A stretch of 64,000 nucleotides of DNA from an uncultured Cryptobacterium sp. (GCA_958410215.1 CATYOF010000001.1:62001-126000), one strand, 5' to 3'; positions 27,339 through 35,972 are shown, counted from the first letter of the stretch. The notes: generated from the sequence alone by a model not told the origin. Made by a program: numbers and translations.

Positions 27339-27638
27339 TTAGCCAAAACGATATTCTACGCCCATGGTAGGCTGAGGATACTCCCACTTCTCGAGAATGG
27401 TTTCGCCACAAATCATGCGGCAGGTACCACATTCAAGGCAACCAGCATAGTCGAAAATTGGCTCGTCGCCTTCTGCAGGCATCTTGTACAGTGCAGCTGG
27501 GCAGCACATAACAAGCTTCTGGAATTCAGGATCGGAAGCCTTAACGCCTTCCTTGATTTTGATATGAGCATTTTCCTCATCAACATTGAACTTGTTGAGA
27601 GAAAGCTTCTCATCAACATTAACCGTAATATCGATCAT
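27339..27638 (-). CDS. fixX: FixX-like ferredoxin
   Basis: The 99-residue protein is a ferredoxin with a FixX-type cysteine pattern: CCPAALYK, then CLECGTCRMICG, enough for one [4Fe-4S] cluster. FixX works with the flavoprotein FixC and the electron-transfer flavoprotein FixAB to pass electrons between an acyl-CoA dehydrogenase or NADH, ferredoxin and quinone. ATG at 27638 overlaps the fixC stop by 4 nt, so the two are translated together. A strong terminator follows. Confidence 0.94.
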   Translation of the reverse strand: MIDITVNVDEKLSLNKFNVDEENAHIKIKEGVKASDPEFQKLVMCCPAALYKMPAEGDEPIFDYAGCLECGTCRMICGETILEKWEYPQPTMGVEYRFG

Positions 27639-28921
27639 AGAGCCTTCACACCCTTCATAGCAACCTTAGCAAGCTTGAACAGACCCTGCTTCTTTACCTG
27701 AGGCATAGCGATCTTCATTACGTGCTGGCGAGGCTCACCGTCTACCATGAACAATGGGGTCATGATGTCACGGATCATTTCAGGATAACCACGGAACATG
27801 CCTGGGCAGTTCTCCAAGAACTCAGGTGCATCCTGATACATCTTCATATCGCGCATTACGAACGAGTTATCCAACATGGTCTTGTAGTCAGACAGACCAG
27901 CCTTGGAGGTGTCGCCTGCATCAAGTGCCTTAATAGCAGCCTTAGCAGCAATTTCGCCAGAAGCAACTGCCAGGTCCATACCACGAACGGTATAACCAAG
28001 GTTCATGCACAGCATAGCTGCATCGCCAGCAACCAAAACGCCGTCGCCAACGATTTCTGGCATCATCTTCAAGCCACCTTCAGGAACAACGTGGCCAGAA
28101 TATTCAACCGTCTTACCGCCTGCAATCAAAGGCTTGATTTCAGGACGATTCTTGAAGTTTTCAAGCATCTGATATACCGGGATATCCTGCTTCAAAACTT
28201 CGCTCATGGTTGCAACAATACCTACAGAAACAGATTCCTGGTTTGCGTAGATAAATGCACCACCAATGATGCCATTAGAGCAGTCACCAGCGAACAGCCA
28301 AGAAGCACCTTCGCCTGGGTTGCACAAGAAACGGCTTTCGATAACGTCAGCAGGAAGCTCAATAGTTTCCTTAGCGCCAACTGCTACCTGATGAATTGCA
28401 GGAGCCTTCTTGGAAAGACCCGCCTTAGAAGTAAGCAAGGAATTTACACCGTCAGCAAGGATTACTACATCAGAAGTAATTGCGTCACCGAATGCGTCAA
28501 TACCCTTTACCTTGCCGTCTTCGATGATGAGGTTTTCTACTGCAATACCATAAATGTATTCAGCACCAGCATTTTCAGCCTGCTCTGCAAGCCACTGATC
28601 GAAGGGGCCGCGTAATACGGTGTAAGATTCTTTACCTGCTTCTTCAAGTTCACGAGCAGAATAGTCGATCGTGAAGTTTGAGTCAGGTGACATAAGCGAA
28701 ATACGCTCATGGGTAACTTTACGCTGCAAAGGAGCTTCCTGATAATTTGGGAAGACCTTGGCGAGCGAATGCGTGTAAATACGACCGCCCGTCATGTTCT
28801 TAGCGCCAGCGTAGTTACCACGCTCGACAACAAGAACCGACTTGCCAGCGGACGCGAGGGTATAAGCAGCTACGTTACCAGCGCAGCCAGCACCCACGAC
28901 AATCGCGTCAAAATCGGACAT
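27635..28921 (-). CDS. fixC: FixC-like FAD-dependent oxidoreductase (ETF:quinone oxidoreductase type)
   Basis: The 428-residue flavoprotein begins with the dinucleotide motif FDAIVVGAGCAGNVAAYTLASAGKSVLVVERG. It has the further FAD region GVLVAGDAAMLCMNLGYTVRGMDLAVASGEIAAKAA, and YSGHVVPEGGLKMMPEI typical of the ETF-QO/FixC family. In E. coli and nitrogen fixers FixC accepts electrons from FixAB; it lacks the fused ferredoxin domain of mitochondrial ETF-QO, which is supplied by FixX. It is separated from etfA by 72 nt that include a strong terminator-like hairpin. Confidence 0.95.
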   Translation of the reverse strand: MSDFDAIVVGAGCAGNVAAYTLASAGKSVLVVERGNYAGAKNMTGGRIYTHSLAKVFPNYQEAPLQRKVTHERISLMSPDSNFTIDYSARELEEAGKESYTVLRGPFDQWLAEQAENAGAEYIYGIAVENLIIEDGKVKGIDAFGDAITSDVVILADGVNSLLTSKAGLSKKAPAIHQVAVGAKETIELPADVIESRFLCNPGEGASWLFAGDCSNGIIGGAFIYANQESVSVGIVATMSEVLKQDIPVYQMLENFKNRPEIKPLIAGGKTVEYSGHVVPEGGLKMMPEIVGDGVLVAGDAAMLCMNLGYTVRGMDLAVASGEIAAKAAIKALDAGDTSKAGLSDYKTMLDNSFVMRDMKMYQDAPEFLENCPGMFRGYPEMIRDIMTPLFMVDGEPRQHVMKIAMPQVKKQGLFKLAKVAMKGVKAL

Positions 28922-28943
28922 GCTTTTCCTTTCAGAGAGCGAA

Positions 28944-28976
28944 CAAAAAAACAGGGCGCAGAAATTCTGCGCCCTG
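28944..28976 (-). terminator. Terminator-like hairpin between etfA/fixB and fixC
   Basis: A perfect 12-bp stem (CAGGGCGCAGAA with TTCTGCGCCCTG, 28952-28963 and 28965-28976) with a single-base loop is followed on the minus strand by seven T residues. It lies inside the fixBA-fixCX gene order, so it should reduce or stop read-through from etfA into fixC. Confidence 0.88.
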
Positions 28977-28993
28977 CAATAATAAGCTTTTTT

Positions 28994-29878
28994 TTACAGC
29001 TTTTCAATCAAAGCAGGAAGAACCTTGTAAATGTCACCTACAAGACCGTAGTCGGCCTGCTTGAAGATAGGTGCGTTCTGATCCTTGTTGATTGCGATGA
29101 TGGTGTCAGCACCCTGTACGCCTACCATGTGCTGCATCTGACCGGAGATGCCCAAAGCGATGTAAGCCTTAGGAGCAAGCTGCAGGCCGGAAACGCCAAT
29201 GTAGAGGTTACGAGGCATCCAGTCAACGTTCTCAGCGAGAGGACGAGAGCAACCAAGCTCGCCGCCAACCTTAGCGCAAAGATCGCGAGCCATCTGGAGG
29301 TCTTCTTCAGCACCGAAGCCACGACCAGCACCAACAACAACGTCGCACTTGGTGAGGTCAGCACCCTCGCGAGGAACTTCCTTGGTACCGCGAAGTACGA
29401 GAGGCTTCTCAGGAGCGGTGTAAGCGATGGTTTCTACATCATCGGAACCAGTTGCTTCTGCGTCAGCAAAGCAGGTAGCAGCTACGGTGTATACCTTTAC
29501 GCCCGTTGCCTTCTGCTTGGTAGAAGCAAGACCGCCGAAGTACATGTTGGAAACGGTGTCACCGTCAATTGCTGCTACGTCAGAAATAACAGCAGTGCCA
29601 AGCTTAGCAGCCAAAAGACCAGCAAGGATCTTGTTGCGAGGAGTAGGCTCAACAAGTACTACGTCAGGCTGAGCAGCTTCATATGCTGCCTGAACGCCAG
29701 CAGCTGCATTTTCAACAGGCTCGCCAGCAGGAAGCTCAACGTCATAAGCCTTATCAGCAACACCCGTAAGAGGAGCACCCTTTACGACTGCCAATACTAC
29801 TTCGTCGGCGATAGAACGTGCGCCAGCGCAAAGAGCACGCTGTGCGTCGGTGGTTTCTGCAAGAACAAATGCTTTCAT
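28994..29878 (-). CDS. fixB: Electron transfer flavoprotein alpha subunit (FixB)
   Basis: The 294-residue protein has the EtfA/FixB FAD domain at its C-terminus: VVGAGRGFGAEEDLQMARDL, GCSRPLAENVDW, GVSGLQLAPKAYIALGISG and QHMVGVQGADTIIAINKDQNAPIF. The N-terminal half is the ETF fold shared with the beta subunit. It binds the FAD that meets the dehydrogenase or FixC. It lies 23 nt after the beta-subunit gene. Codon use is strongly biased, which suggests high expression. Confidence 0.95.
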   Translation of the reverse strand: MKAFVLAETTDAQRALCAGARSIADEVVLAVVKGAPLTGVADKAYDVELPAGEPVENAAAGVQAAYEAAQPDVVLVEPTPRNKILAGLLAAKLGTAVISDVAAIDGDTVSNMYFGGLASTKQKATGVKVYTVAATCFADAEATGSDDVETIAYTAPEKPLVLRGTKEVPREGADLTKCDVVVGAGRGFGAEEDLQMARDLCAKVGGELGCSRPLAENVDWMPRNLYIGVSGLQLAPKAYIALGISGQMQHMVGVQGADTIIAINKDQNAPIFKQADYGLVGDIYKVLPALIEKL

Positions 29879-29901
29879 GTTTTAGTACCGCCTTCTCTTT
29901 A

Positions 29902-30654
29902 CTATTTAAGTGCCTCAGCAACAGCGGCTGCAAATGCGTCGATGTCGCCTTCTTCAAAGATCTGCTGCTTACGAGGTGCGAGTTCAGGAGCCTTGATCTC
30001 CTCAATCTCTACCTTGGTGTCGAGAGCACCAGCGAGGTCCTCAACCGTGGAAGGCTTCTTGCCAGCTGCAAGAATCTCACGCATGCCAGGGATGCGAGGT
30101 TCACCAATGGAAGGAGATACCGACACTACTGCAGGAAGAGGAACTTCAATCTCTTCTACTTCTTCTTCAAGGGTGCGCTCTACAACGAGCTTGTCGCCCT
30201 CAGCAGTGATGGAGGTAACCTCATTGATGGTAGGTACACCGAGAGCAGCTGCGAGCTGTACGTTTACCTGACCAGCATAGAAGTCAGCAGAACCGTCACC
30301 AGTGAGGATTACGTCGTAGTCAGAGCACTTCTCGTCGATGATGCCCTTGAGAACCTGTGCAGTTGCATAAGAGTCTGCGGTTTCCAGGGAGTCATCAGCA
30401 ACCATGAAGAGCTCGTCAACGCCGCGGGACAGGATGTCCTTCTTCAGCTTAGCGTCGGTAGCCTTAGTGGTGGCAGCACTGATTACAACTACCTGACCAT
30501 CGTTAGCAGCAGCGAGCTGAGCTGCAGCTTCGATAGCATTCTTGTCGTAGGCAGAAATAATCTGGTGAGCCTTAGAGTAGTCGAGCGAACGATCACCAGC
30601 AACAAAGATGTCCTGGTCGTCAGCAACTACCTTTACTGCGACAACAATTTTCAT
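29902..30654 (-). CDS. fixA: Electron transfer flavoprotein beta subunit (FixA)
   Basis: The 250-residue protein begins MKIVVAVKVVADDQDI and contains LDYSKAHQIISAYDKNAIEAAAQLA, VDELFMVADDSLETADSYATAQVL, YDVILTGDGSADFYAGQVNVQLAAALGVPTINEV and the C-terminal PSIGEPRIPGMREILAAGKKP. These are ETF beta/FixA hallmarks. Whether it carries FAD, as in bifurcating ETFs, or AMP cannot be decided by eye. It lies 65 nt after the CaiA-like dehydrogenase, in the same transcription direction. Confidence 0.94.
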   Translation of the reverse strand: MKIVVAVKVVADDQDIFVAGDRSLDYSKAHQIISAYDKNAIEAAAQLAAANDGQVVVISAATTKATDAKLKKDILSRGVDELFMVADDSLETADSYATAQVLKGIIDEKCSDYDVILTGDGSADFYAGQVNVQLAAALGVPTINEVTSITAEGDKLVVERTLEEEVEEIEVPLPAVVSVSPSIGEPRIPGMREILAAGKKPSTVEDLAGALDTKVEIEEIKAPELAPRKQQIFEEGDIDAFAAAVAEALK

Positions 30655-30719
30655 AACTTTCTTGCTCCTATTCTCCTTGTATTCCTACAAAAGGGAGTTT
30701 AACGCTACGTGTGTGTTGA

Positions 30720-31871
30720 TTACTTGTAAGCCTTCGGAACTGCACGACCAGCGATGTAATCCATAACCTCGCACGTACCGCCAGCAAGCATATTACCACG
30801 AAGGTCACGCCAAATGCGACCCACACGAACTTCGTCAGTATAGCCAAGACCGCCGTAAATCTCAATGCAGTTGTCTGCTACCTGAAGGTGAGCACGGGTG
30901 CCCCAAGACTTCAACATAGCGATGTCAGCATTGATGGACTCACCCTGGTCAAGCTTCCAGAGGCAGTAGTAGAGCCACCAGCGAGACTGCTGAAGGATCT
31001 TTTCGTTCTCAGTGATGAGGTCCTGAACGCGAGGATTGGTGATAATTGGCTTATTGAAAGCAATACGATCCTTTGCGTACTGAACTGCGTCGTTCTGAGC
31101 AGCCTGTGCAAGACCGAGGCCCTGAGCTACAACGAGGCAACGTTCGAACTCGAAGTTCTTCATGAGCAGCAACCAGCCTTCGCCAGCACCACCAATACGC
31201 TGATCCTCAGTTACAACAACGTTGTCGAAGAATACGTCTACGAAAGGAACAGTGTGCTGACCGAGCTTGGTCAGATGAGCGGTAGAAACACCTTCGGTTT
31301 CGCGCTTTACGAGCCACAAAGACATATCGCGGTTTTCACGAGCAGGATCCTCGTCCTTGCAGATTACCAAGAGGTAAGGTACGTCAGCACCGTTGGTAAC
31401 CCAAGTCTTCTGACCGTTGAGTACGTAAGTACCGTCAGCCTGCTTCTTAGAGGTCATGGTCATGCCCTGGTTGTCGGAACCAGCAGCTGGCTCGGAAAGG
31501 CAGAGTGCTGCTACAGACTGACCAGACTTTTCATATTCTTCCATGATGACAGAGGACTGTTCAGGAGTGCCGAACTCAGCAAGGTCAGCGCAAGCGAGCA
31601 TACCAGTCATGAAAGGAGTCATTGCGCCGGTGAACTCATAAAGCTTTTCGGTCATAAGACCCAGGGTAACGTGATCCGTTGGGATACCGCCTACTTCCTC
31701 AGGAAGGCCCATGAATGGGAAGCCAGCGTCACGATAAGCATCCTGAGCTTCTGCGGAAACCTGATGGTTTTCGTACATCTGCCTTACAGACTCATCGTCG
31801 AAATAGCGATCAGCGTATTCCTTGAGGGATTCAACAAGGAGCTGCTGCTCGTCGGTAAGACCAAAATCCAT
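30720..31871 (-). CDS. CaiA-like acyl-CoA dehydrogenase
   Basis: The 383-residue flavoprotein starts MDFGLTDEQQLLVESLKEY, close to E. coli CaiA (crotonobetainyl-CoA reductase) as I recall it. The FAD/substrate motifs ALCLSEPAAGSDNQGM, LNGQKTWVTNGADVPYLLV and IYGGLGYTDEVRVGRIWRDLR are present. The C-terminal catalytic box, YEGT in most family members, reads LAGGTCEVMDYIAGRAV here, so the usual base Glu is Gly. CaiA has GGS at the same place. With fixABCX beside it, a reductase role on an enoyl-CoA is likely. I chose ATG at 31871 because AGGAGAAGGAGAAG precedes it; the longer frame lacks a good start. Confidence 0.9.
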   Translation of the reverse strand: MDFGLTDEQQLLVESLKEYADRYFDDESVRQMYENHQVSAEAQDAYRDAGFPFMGLPEEVGGIPTDHVTLGLMTEKLYEFTGAMTPFMTGMLACADLAEFGTPEQSSVIMEEYEKSGQSVAALCLSEPAAGSDNQGMTMTSKKQADGTYVLNGQKTWVTNGADVPYLLVICKDEDPARENRDMSLWLVKRETEGVSTAHLTKLGQHTVPFVDVFFDNVVVTEDQRIGGAGEGWLLLMKNFEFERCLVVAQGLGLAQAAQNDAVQYAKDRIAFNKPIITNPRVQDLITENEKILQQSRWWLYYCLWKLDQGESINADIAMLKSWGTRAHLQVADNCIEIYGGLGYTDEVRVGRIWRDLRGNMLAGGTCEVMDYIAGRAVPKAYK

Positions 31872-32496
31872 AATCTTCTCCTTCTCCTCGTCTTCATAGA
31901 AAAGACGAACGTAGTCCTGGCAGCACAAAATGCCAGAAAACGGACTTTCTGATTCCACAAGTTTAAGCGCAAACTGCAATCCATCCAACTAAAAAAAGTT
32001 AACTGACTCCAAGAAAAAACCAATTTATATCTTCAGTTTTCATAGGAGAAGTCTATTAATGGGAAAAATTGGCTTACGTTTGGCTTACGTTTTTATGCGG
32101 AATTATTGCTTTTATATATTAGTTGTATTTTAGAAACCTCATGCCAAGAAAAAATTTCTCTTGGATAACTTGATACAAAACAACACTAAGGTACAACCTG
32201 CACCGAGCAAGATTACCCAAAGCCCCTGCCTACACCCCAAAAACCGCTCACGGAAAATAATCAACCTTTTGTACGAGCGCGTCATAGATGAAAGCCGCTC
32301 ATCCATGAGAAAACTACGTTTAGCCCAAATGATAGAGTGCTCCTATGAAAATAACTTGATTAAACGTCTATATCCTATTGGACACTCTCAAGCGCACGAA
32401 TGATAAACTAGCTCGTAGCGGAATATCCGGAATCTGCCGCATAAGGGTTAAACCGGAGCCATTCGGCTCCAACTCACAAACCGATTAGGAGGGTTT
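31872..32496. promoter_or_regulatory. Divergent control region between the two acyl-CoA dehydrogenases, with an 11-bp tandem repeat
   Basis: About 625 nt without a convincing gene; the 80-residue frame at 32161-32403 starts with TTG and has no family-like features. At 32071-32092 the sequence GGCTTACGTTT is repeated twice head to tail without a gap, followed by AT-rich DNA with TTTATATATTAG. A repeat of 11 bp (one helical turn) is a plausible regulator site. The second dehydrogenase is preceded by AGGAGGG near 32488. Confidence 0.5.
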
Positions 32497-33720
32497 ATGA
32501 ATCCGAATGCAACCATTACCGACGAGCAGTTTAAGCAGTACCTCAAAGAGGTACGCGAAATGGTCGAAGGTCCTTACACTGAATGGCAGAAGGAGATCGA
32601 GGTAACCAACACGTTCCCCGAGAAGTTCTACCAGTCCAACATTGAGCACAACATTTATCGTTTCTCTCTCCCTGTAGAGTACGGTGGATGGGGCCTCAAT
32701 GAGAAGGAAATCCTTCAGGTACAGGAAGAGTTCTCTCGTGGTCCTTCGGGCATGCGTATGCACATGCACTATGCATCTGACCTGAACTGGCGCATCCTTG
32801 ACGACTTCGGTCAGCCAGAAATCAAAGAGAAGTATATGCCTCTCTTCCAGGACAAGACCATCTTCACCAACTTCGCTCTCACCGAGAAGTCTGGCGGCAC
32901 TGGTGCTGACCTTCACTCCACCGCTGTATGGGACGAAGAAAAGGGCAAGTGGATCCTTAACGGTGAAAAGTGGCTCATTTCCCACACTGACTGCTCTCAG
33001 TTCTCTTACGTAATCTGCGTAACTGACCCTGACAAGAAGGGCGACGATCGTCTGTCTGCCTTCTTTGTACCAATGGACAAGCCTGGTTTCGAACTCGTAC
33101 CAATGCCTCACATGATGGGCTGCCGTGGTTCCGGCCACACCGGTCTGAAGTTCACCAACGTTGAACTCGAGCCAGAATTGATGCTCGGCAAGCGTGGCGA
33201 AGGCATGAAGGTTGCTATGCACTCCCTCGCTGTATCTCGTGTTCACATTGCTACTTCTAACCTCGGTATTTCTCAGCGCATGTTCGAAATGTCCATCGCT
33301 CGTGCTCGCGACCGTGTAACCTTCGGTAAGCCGATCATCAAGCGTCAGGCAATCCGCGTTAAGCTCGCTAACATGCAGATGATGATCCATGCACTCCGCT
33401 GCTGCATCATCGACTTCTGCGACGACTTCGATCTCGATCCAGAAGGCGAGTACATTTCTGAGAAGGCTGCAATCTGCAAGCTGTTCTCTATCGACACTGT
33501 TCGTCTCGTTTCCGACGAGATGCTCGAGATCTTCGGTGGCGACGGTTACTTCGAGGACTCCCCTTATGGTCCTACCGAGCTTCTTTACCGCGACTGCCGC
33601 GCTATGTGGCTCGAGGAAGGTGCTCCTACCGTACAGCGCATCACCATCGCTAAGGGTATTGAAGATCACGACGGTACCCTCGAGTACCAGACCTGGATCG
33701 CTGGCTCTAAGCTCGACTAG
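32497..33720 (+). CDS. Acyl-CoA dehydrogenase
   Basis: The 407-residue flavoprotein has the acyl-CoA dehydrogenase motifs FTNFALTEKSGGTGADLHSTAV, WILNGEKWLISHTDCSQFSYVI, GCRGSGHTGLKFTNVELEPELMLG and MLEIFGGDGYFEDSPYGPTELLYRDCR. Unlike its divergent neighbour it keeps a Glu at the catalytic box (WLEEGAPTVQRI). Codon use is strongly biased towards a restricted set (CGT, CTC, ATC, TTC, AAC, GAG), which points to very high expression. ATG at 32497 follows AGGAGGG. A clear terminator follows, so it is a single-gene unit. The substrate is unknown. Confidence 0.95.
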   Translation: MNPNATITDEQFKQYLKEVREMVEGPYTEWQKEIEVTNTFPEKFYQSNIEHNIYRFSLPVEYGGWGLNEKEILQVQEEFSRGPSGMRMHMHYASDLNWRILDDFGQPEIKEKYMPLFQDKTIFTNFALTEKSGGTGADLHSTAVWDEEKGKWILNGEKWLISHTDCSQFSYVICVTDPDKKGDDRLSAFFVPMDKPGFELVPMPHMMGCRGSGHTGLKFTNVELEPELMLGKRGEGMKVAMHSLAVSRVHIATSNLGISQRMFEMSIARARDRVTFGKPIIKRQAIRVKLANMQMMIHALRCCIIDFCDDFDLDPEGEYISEKAAICKLFSIDTVRLVSDEMLEIFGGDGYFEDSPYGPTELLYRDCRAMWLEEGAPTVQRITIAKGIEDHDGTLEYQTWIAGSKLD

Positions 33721-33770
33721 TTCTAGTTCTGGCTCAAACACCAAGATTTTCTCTTGGCTAGATTCCGGAA

Positions 33771-33802
33771 AAGCGGGAAGCGAAAGCTTCCCGCTTTTTT
33801 AT
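33771..33802 (+). terminator. Intrinsic terminator of the divergent acyl-CoA dehydrogenase
   Basis: An 11-bp stem AAGCGGGAAGC/GCTTCCCGCTT (33771-33781 with 33786-33796) with GAAA loop is followed by a T run. A second smaller hairpin CCAAGA-TTT-TCTTGG lies just upstream near 33751-33767. Confidence 0.93.
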
Positions 33803-33877
33803 TGCCTTACCCCAAAACTCTGGGGTTATAGGCTAAACTCTGCTTCAAGCCTATCGAATATGATTCAATTAACTAAT

Positions 33878-34819
33878 TTACTCGTGAGTCTTGCTATTTG
33901 AATACGTGCGCGAATATTCTCCTAAAACATCCTTGAGCACCTCTACCGCATCCCACTGTTCTTCTTTATAAGGAATACCCAACGAAATGGTGTAGGTACT
34001 TTGACCGGATAGCGGTATCTGAATAAGACCTTTGTTTGCACCAAAAGCTGCTTCAAGAACATTCGTAGGGCAAAAGAGCGCCCCCAATCCTTCTTGTGCC
34101 ATTCCCAGTAAAGTTCCCATGTTTTCACTCGTTGCCACAATAGAGGGCTTAATGCCTGCATTACGTAAGACCGAATACGCAATTCGCCCCGCAATATCAT
34201 CAAGCGTACCCAATACAAACGGACAGTGAGCCAATGCCGCAACACCCTGCGAAAGAACTAAATCCTTCGCTTCTTGCGCAGGCATTTTGCACACCTCTTC
34301 TAAAAGAGTTTTATCTATCGCCAGAACTATTTCTTCTTGATAAATAGGATACAGATCAACCCCAGGATGAATGTCTTCGAAACGAGCAATAACCGCATCC
34401 ACTTCAGCACGTTCTGCCATGCGCAGCAATTCCCTATTAGTACCCTCTAAAAGCTTTACCTGGACCTTAGGTAAACGTTCGCGAATCCTTTTCACCACAA
34501 ACGGCATAATGGTTCTACTGCGTAAATGCGATATGGCAATCTTTAAGGTTCCTACCCCACTGCCCGTAACCTCGCCAATTTGACGCAACATATCTTGCTG
34601 TGCTTGCTTTTGTTCGCGCGCATATAGAAGAAAAACCATACCTGCAGGAGTAAGCGACAAAGGGTTTCCTCGGGTTATTAGTTTTACTTCAAGCGATTTT
34701 TCCAACGCTCCTAGGCGAGCGCTTAACGTTTGTTGAGATACCTGCAGTCGCTCTGAAGCTTTTGTAAAGCTTTCCTGTTCTACCAGCGTTATAAACCAAT
34801 CCCAATCATCAAGAGCCAT
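33878..34819 (-). CDS. LysR family transcriptional regulator, divergent from the TAXI transporter
   Basis: The protein of about 313 residues begins MALDDWDWFITLVEQ, then SFTKASERLQVSQQTLSARLGALEKSLEVKLITRG, the LysR winged helix. The ligand domain includes LKIAISHLRSRTIMPFVVKRIRERLPKVQVKLLEG. I chose ATG at 34819; the longer frame would use a TTG at 34864 and push the helix-turn-helix deeper than usual. It is transcribed away from the TAXI receptor gene across a region with a palindrome, the classic arrangement for a LysR protein controlling its divergent target. Confidence 0.92.
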   Translation of the reverse strand: MALDDWDWFITLVEQESFTKASERLQVSQQTLSARLGALEKSLEVKLITRGNPLSLTPAGMVFLLYAREQKQAQQDMLRQIGEVTGSGVGTLKIAISHLRSRTIMPFVVKRIRERLPKVQVKLLEGTNRELLRMAERAEVDAVIARFEDIHPGVDLYPIYQEEIVLAIDKTLLEEVCKMPAQEAKDLVLSQGVAALAHCPFVLGTLDDIAGRIAYSVLRNAGIKPSIVATSENMGTLLGMAQEGLGALFCPTNVLEAAFGANKGLIQIPLSGQSTYTISLGIPYKEEQWDAVEVLKDVLGEYSRTYSNSKTHE

Positions 34820-34867
34820 AGCGTACAGATATCCTTTCGTCGGCAGCACGTAACCGTTATCCAAAAA

Positions 34868-34887
34868 ATTTTGTACATCTACAAATT
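34868..34887. promoter_or_regulatory. Palindromic candidate LysR operator
   Basis: The sequence TTTTGTACATCTACAAATTT has matching arms TTTGTA and TACAAA around a 4-nt centre. It lies between the divergent LysR and TAXI genes. LysR proteins commonly bind dyads of this size; the link is inferred from position only. Confidence 0.45.
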
Positions 34888-34976
34888 TTATTTTTAGTTT
34901 GTCACATTTTTATTACATTCTCACCTAAAATATTCAAATCAAACACATGCATTATTCATATTTAGAAAGGATGACT

Positions 34977-35972
34977 ATGAAGAAGAAACTTCTTGCCATC
35001 GTTACGACAGCTTTTGTAGCTGCTCTTGCTTTCGCCTTAGTAGGTTGTGGCGGAAACGGCGGCTCAAGCGAAGAGGGCTCCAGCTCCCCTGAACTTCGTT
35101 TTGTAACCGGTGGCGAATCTGGTACCTACTATGCATACGGTACTGTACTTGCTCAGTATTCCACCAATAATGCAGGCGTTCCAGTAAATGCACTTTCTAG
35201 CGAAGGTTCTAAGGCTAACATCGAAGCACTTCAGAACAACGAAGCCGAACTTGCTTTCTGCCAGTCTGACGTTACCACTTACGCTTACGAAGGCACCAGT
35301 CTTTTTGAAGGCGCTCCTTACAAAGATTTCTCTGTAGTAGCTTCCCTGTATGGCGAACAGGTACAGATTGTTACCTGCGATCCTAACATCAAAACGGTAG
35401 CTGACCTGAAGGGTAAGACCGTATCCATTGGTGCTGCTAATTCTGGTGTTTACTTTAACGCAATAGACATTCTTGGTGCTTACGACTTAACCGAAGATGA
35501 CATCAATGCGGTATATCAGAACTTTGCTGACTCTGCAGACTCCCTAAAGAACGACAAGATTGATGCTGCCTTCATTACAGCAGGTGCTCCTACCACCGCA
35601 ATTTCTGACCTCACCACCTCCAAGCAGGCTTACCTGGTATCCATGGACGAAGAGCACATTGCTAAACTGCAGGAAACCTCTCCTTACTATGCAGAATCTG
35701 TCATTCCTGCTGGTACCTACAATGGCATGGAAGAAGATTGCACCACCGTTGCTGTATTGGCAGTAATTCTTGCTAACGATTCTGTTGACCAGGACGCTAT
35801 CTACAACTTCACCAAGTCCATCTTCGATGGCGCTGAAGCTCAGCCCGATGCTCATGCTAAGTATGCTGAATTAAGCCTTGAAGAAGCTACCTCTATCACT
35901 TCTGTTCCTTATGCTGCTGGTGCTGCTAAGTACTACGAAGAACAGGGCATCAAGGTACCTACTAAGGAGTAG
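34977..35972 (+). CDS. TAXI family TRAP transporter solute-binding lipoprotein
   Basis: The 331-residue protein has a lipoprotein signal peptide (MKKKLLAIVTTAFV..., lipobox LVGC with Cys at 24). The mature part has LRFVTGGESGTYYAYGTVLAQYS, AELAFCQSDVTTYAYEG and VTCDPNIKTVADLKGKTVSIGAANSGVYFNAIDIL, all typical of TAXI (TRAP-associated extracytoplasmic immunogenic) receptors. It binds substrate outside the cell and delivers it to the permease encoded next. ATG at 34977 follows AAAGG with 6 nt spacing. The substrate is unknown; dicarboxylates and amino acids are known for other members. Confidence 0.94.
   Translation: MKKKLLAIVTTAFVAALAFALVGCGGNGGSSEEGSSSPELRFVTGGESGTYYAYGTVLAQYSTNNAGVPVNALSSEGSKANIEALQNNEAELAFCQSDVTTYAYEGTSLFEGAPYKDFSVVASLYGEQVQIVTCDPNIKTVADLKGKTVSIGAANSGVYFNAIDILGAYDLTEDDINAVYQNFADSADSLKNDKIDAAFITAGAPTTAISDLTTSKQAYLVSMDEEHIAKLQETSPYYAESVIPAGTYNGMEEDCTTVAVLAVILANDSVDQDAIYNFTKSIFDGAEAQPDAHAKYAELSLEEATSITSVPYAAGAAKYYEEQGIKVPTKE

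Noticed and set aside
28709..30271. A 520-residue open frame on the plus strand
   Set aside because: It lies opposite fixC, etfA and etfB, which have clear family motifs and biased codons. The antisense frame is an effect of that codon bias and matches nothing.
30888..31952. A 354-residue plus-strand frame
   Set aside because: Antisense to the CaiA-like dehydrogenase; no recognisable motif or ribosome site.
32161..32403. An 80-residue frame in the divergent dehydrogenase region
   Set aside because: TTG start without a ribosome site and no family features; treated as non-coding.
32485..33744. A 419-residue open frame on the minus strand
   Set aside because: It is the mirror of the highly biased acyl-CoA dehydrogenase at 32497-33720 and shows no family features.
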